Assembly (NCBI RefSeq): GCF_001428625.1 | Contig: NZ_LMIE01000030.1 | Coordinates: 293,993-357,992, forward strand | Direction of reading: 5' to 3' | Source: Hydrogenophaga sp. Root209 | GTDB lineage: Bacteria > Pseudomonadota > Gammaproteobacteria > Burkholderiales > Burkholderiaceae_C | Length of the DNA stretch: 64,000 bases | Shown: piece after piece, positions 63,385-64,000 of the stretch | Layout of the letters: each line of letters opens with the position of its first letter | How positions within the stretch are numbered: position 1 is the first letter of the stretch | Program-made: the position numbers and the translations under genes | The notes under the pieces: generated by a model | What the model was told of the DNA's origin: nothing | Databases searched by the model: none | What the model saw: the letters and a program-made list of their open reading frames with translations, nothing else

Positions 63385-63942
63385 CGGTTGATTGCCTGCG
63401 CTTCTTCGGCTCGCGGACGTGGCTCGCTCTGCTCCGCGAATGTCCCCCAGTGGCCTGCGGCCCCCTCCTCCTTGATTTCGCTGCGCAGAACAAGCCACGC
63501 CCGCGAGCTGCCTGCACCCATGCACGTCAGCCACTACGTGCACCCTCTCTTCGCATACCAACGAGGTCGTCGGCAGCCGGGCTGACCGGCGCAGCGGCAT
63601 AAAGGAGGAGCACGGGGCGCAGCCCCGGGCGGGGGACAGCTGCGGAGCCGGTCAGCCCGGTTGCCGCCGACCGGATCAGGCCAACGAAGTGAAGCTGGCA
63701 GCACCGACTAAAGTAGTGACTGTTGAATGGTGGCCCTTCGGACCGAAAACCTAGGCCCGACAGGTACTTACGCGCGTCAGTCGCGACTTTGCTGCCCTAA
63801 TGGAAGGACGAGGCACATTTTGGGGCCATCATCGGACATCGATTATCAGGACACCGCGCTCTTACTTCGCTCCTCGCCTTCTGCAGTAGAGGTCCGGTCT
63901 TAATGAACCGCCCCGCGTTTCGTGGAGGCTTGTTGGTTTAAG
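63385..63942. other. Non-coding, repeat-rich tail region
   Basis: I see no supported gene in 558 bases. At 63568-63597 and 63640-63671 a long imperfect inverted repeat (CGGCAGCCGGGCTGACCGGC against GCCGGTCAGCCCGGTTGCCG) brackets a smaller hairpin (GGGGC-GCA-GCCCC at 63614-63626). The last 200 bases before 63942 are less G+C-rich and may be the end of a mobile element. Confidence 0.5.
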
Positions 63943-64000
63943 TCAGGCAGCGGTTGCCACCTGATTGGCGAGATGCCGGTAATAGTTTGCCTCAGCTTCA
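63943..64000 (-). CDS. C-terminal fragment of an unidentified protein, possibly a transposase
   Basis: The open frame from the right edge ends in EAEANYYRHLANQVATAA and a stop at 63943-63945. Similar tails ending in a YYR-containing helix occur in several transposase families, and the bases after it look non-coding, but 18 residues are too few to name a family. The rest of the gene is outside the window. Confidence 0.3.
   Translation of the reverse strand, partial: EAEANYYRHLANQVATAA

Noticed and set aside
63943-64000. Naming the edge fragment as a specific IS family
   Set aside because: Only 18 residues are available and no terminal inverted repeat or target duplication can be seen.

Overview
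The window looks like chromosomal DNA of a betaproteobacterium in the Comamonadaceae (Hydrogenophaga-like; genus is inference). The support is high G+C coding sequence with usual betaproteobacterial gene orders (thrS-infC-rpmI-rplT-pheS-pheT-ihfA-merR-tRNA-Pro; phaC-phaA-phaB; ccoNOQP with ccoG/ccoI/ccoS, hemN and fnr) and many copies of a palindromic repeat (core TTCGACAAGCTCAG) common in Comamonadaceae genomes. There is no prophage and no CRISPR array. The only hints of mobile DNA are the repeats and a short fragment at the right edge.

Layout. 1-2.5 kb: the start of an exosortase/PEP-CTERM-type exopolysaccharide operon (Wza-like lipoprotein, Wzz-like chain-length protein, start of the tyrosine autokinase). 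2.7-8.8 kb: aromatic aminotransferase, a broken DODA-type dioxygenase, intracellular PHB depolymerase with a histone-like tail, an RnfB-like ferredoxin and an MCP with its sensor domain at the cytoplasmic C-terminus. 8.8-18.1 kb: a propionyl-CoA to succinyl-CoA operon (methylmalonyl-CoA mutase, MeaB fused to a GIY-YIG domain, PccB, PccA, a methyltransferase, a VOC protein) with a divergent GntR regulator. 18.1-28.2 kb: DusA, a degenerate HD-GYP protein, the PHB synthesis operon phaC-phaA-phaB, PgeF, a zeta-class GST, an Old Yellow Enzyme and a lipoprotein.

28.3-36.7 kb is the least conventional region. One GntR regulator lies on a divergent control region with a perfect palindrome. To its left are an AMP/thymidine-phosphorylase-family enzyme and a PRPP-synthetase homologue with overlapping genes. 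To its right are a Rieske oxygenase, a glutamine-synthetase-like ligase, a [2Fe-2S] ferredoxin, a fumarylpyruvate-hydrolase-like enzyme and a TRAP binding protein. I read the right arm as a candidate catabolic pathway in which an amine or acid is gamma-glutamylated and oxygenated, similar in logic to aniline degradation but with different components.

36.8-49.3 kb is mostly housekeeping: Nudix, MFS, two small unknown proteins, tRNA-Pro(GGG), MerR, IhfA and the translation operon from thrS to pheT. That operon carries several RNA-level features: a three-way-junction leader plus terminator before thrS, an AUA start codon for infC, paired GNRA hairpins before rpmI and an attenuator-like terminator before pheS. 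Isocitrate lyase follows, behind an A+T-rich control region with repeated palindromes.

49.6-64 kb: an EamA transporter, then a complete cbb3 oxidase locus (assembly genes, structural genes, copper ATPase), hemN and fnr, with two good FNR boxes, one before ccoN and one between ccoI and a universal stress protein gene. A MATE exporter and about 0.6 kb of non-coding, repeat-rich DNA end the window. Overall, the genes describe a heterotroph that stores carbon as PHB, uses propionate and acetate (MCM pathway, glyoxylate shunt), degrades aromatics and respires at low oxygen.
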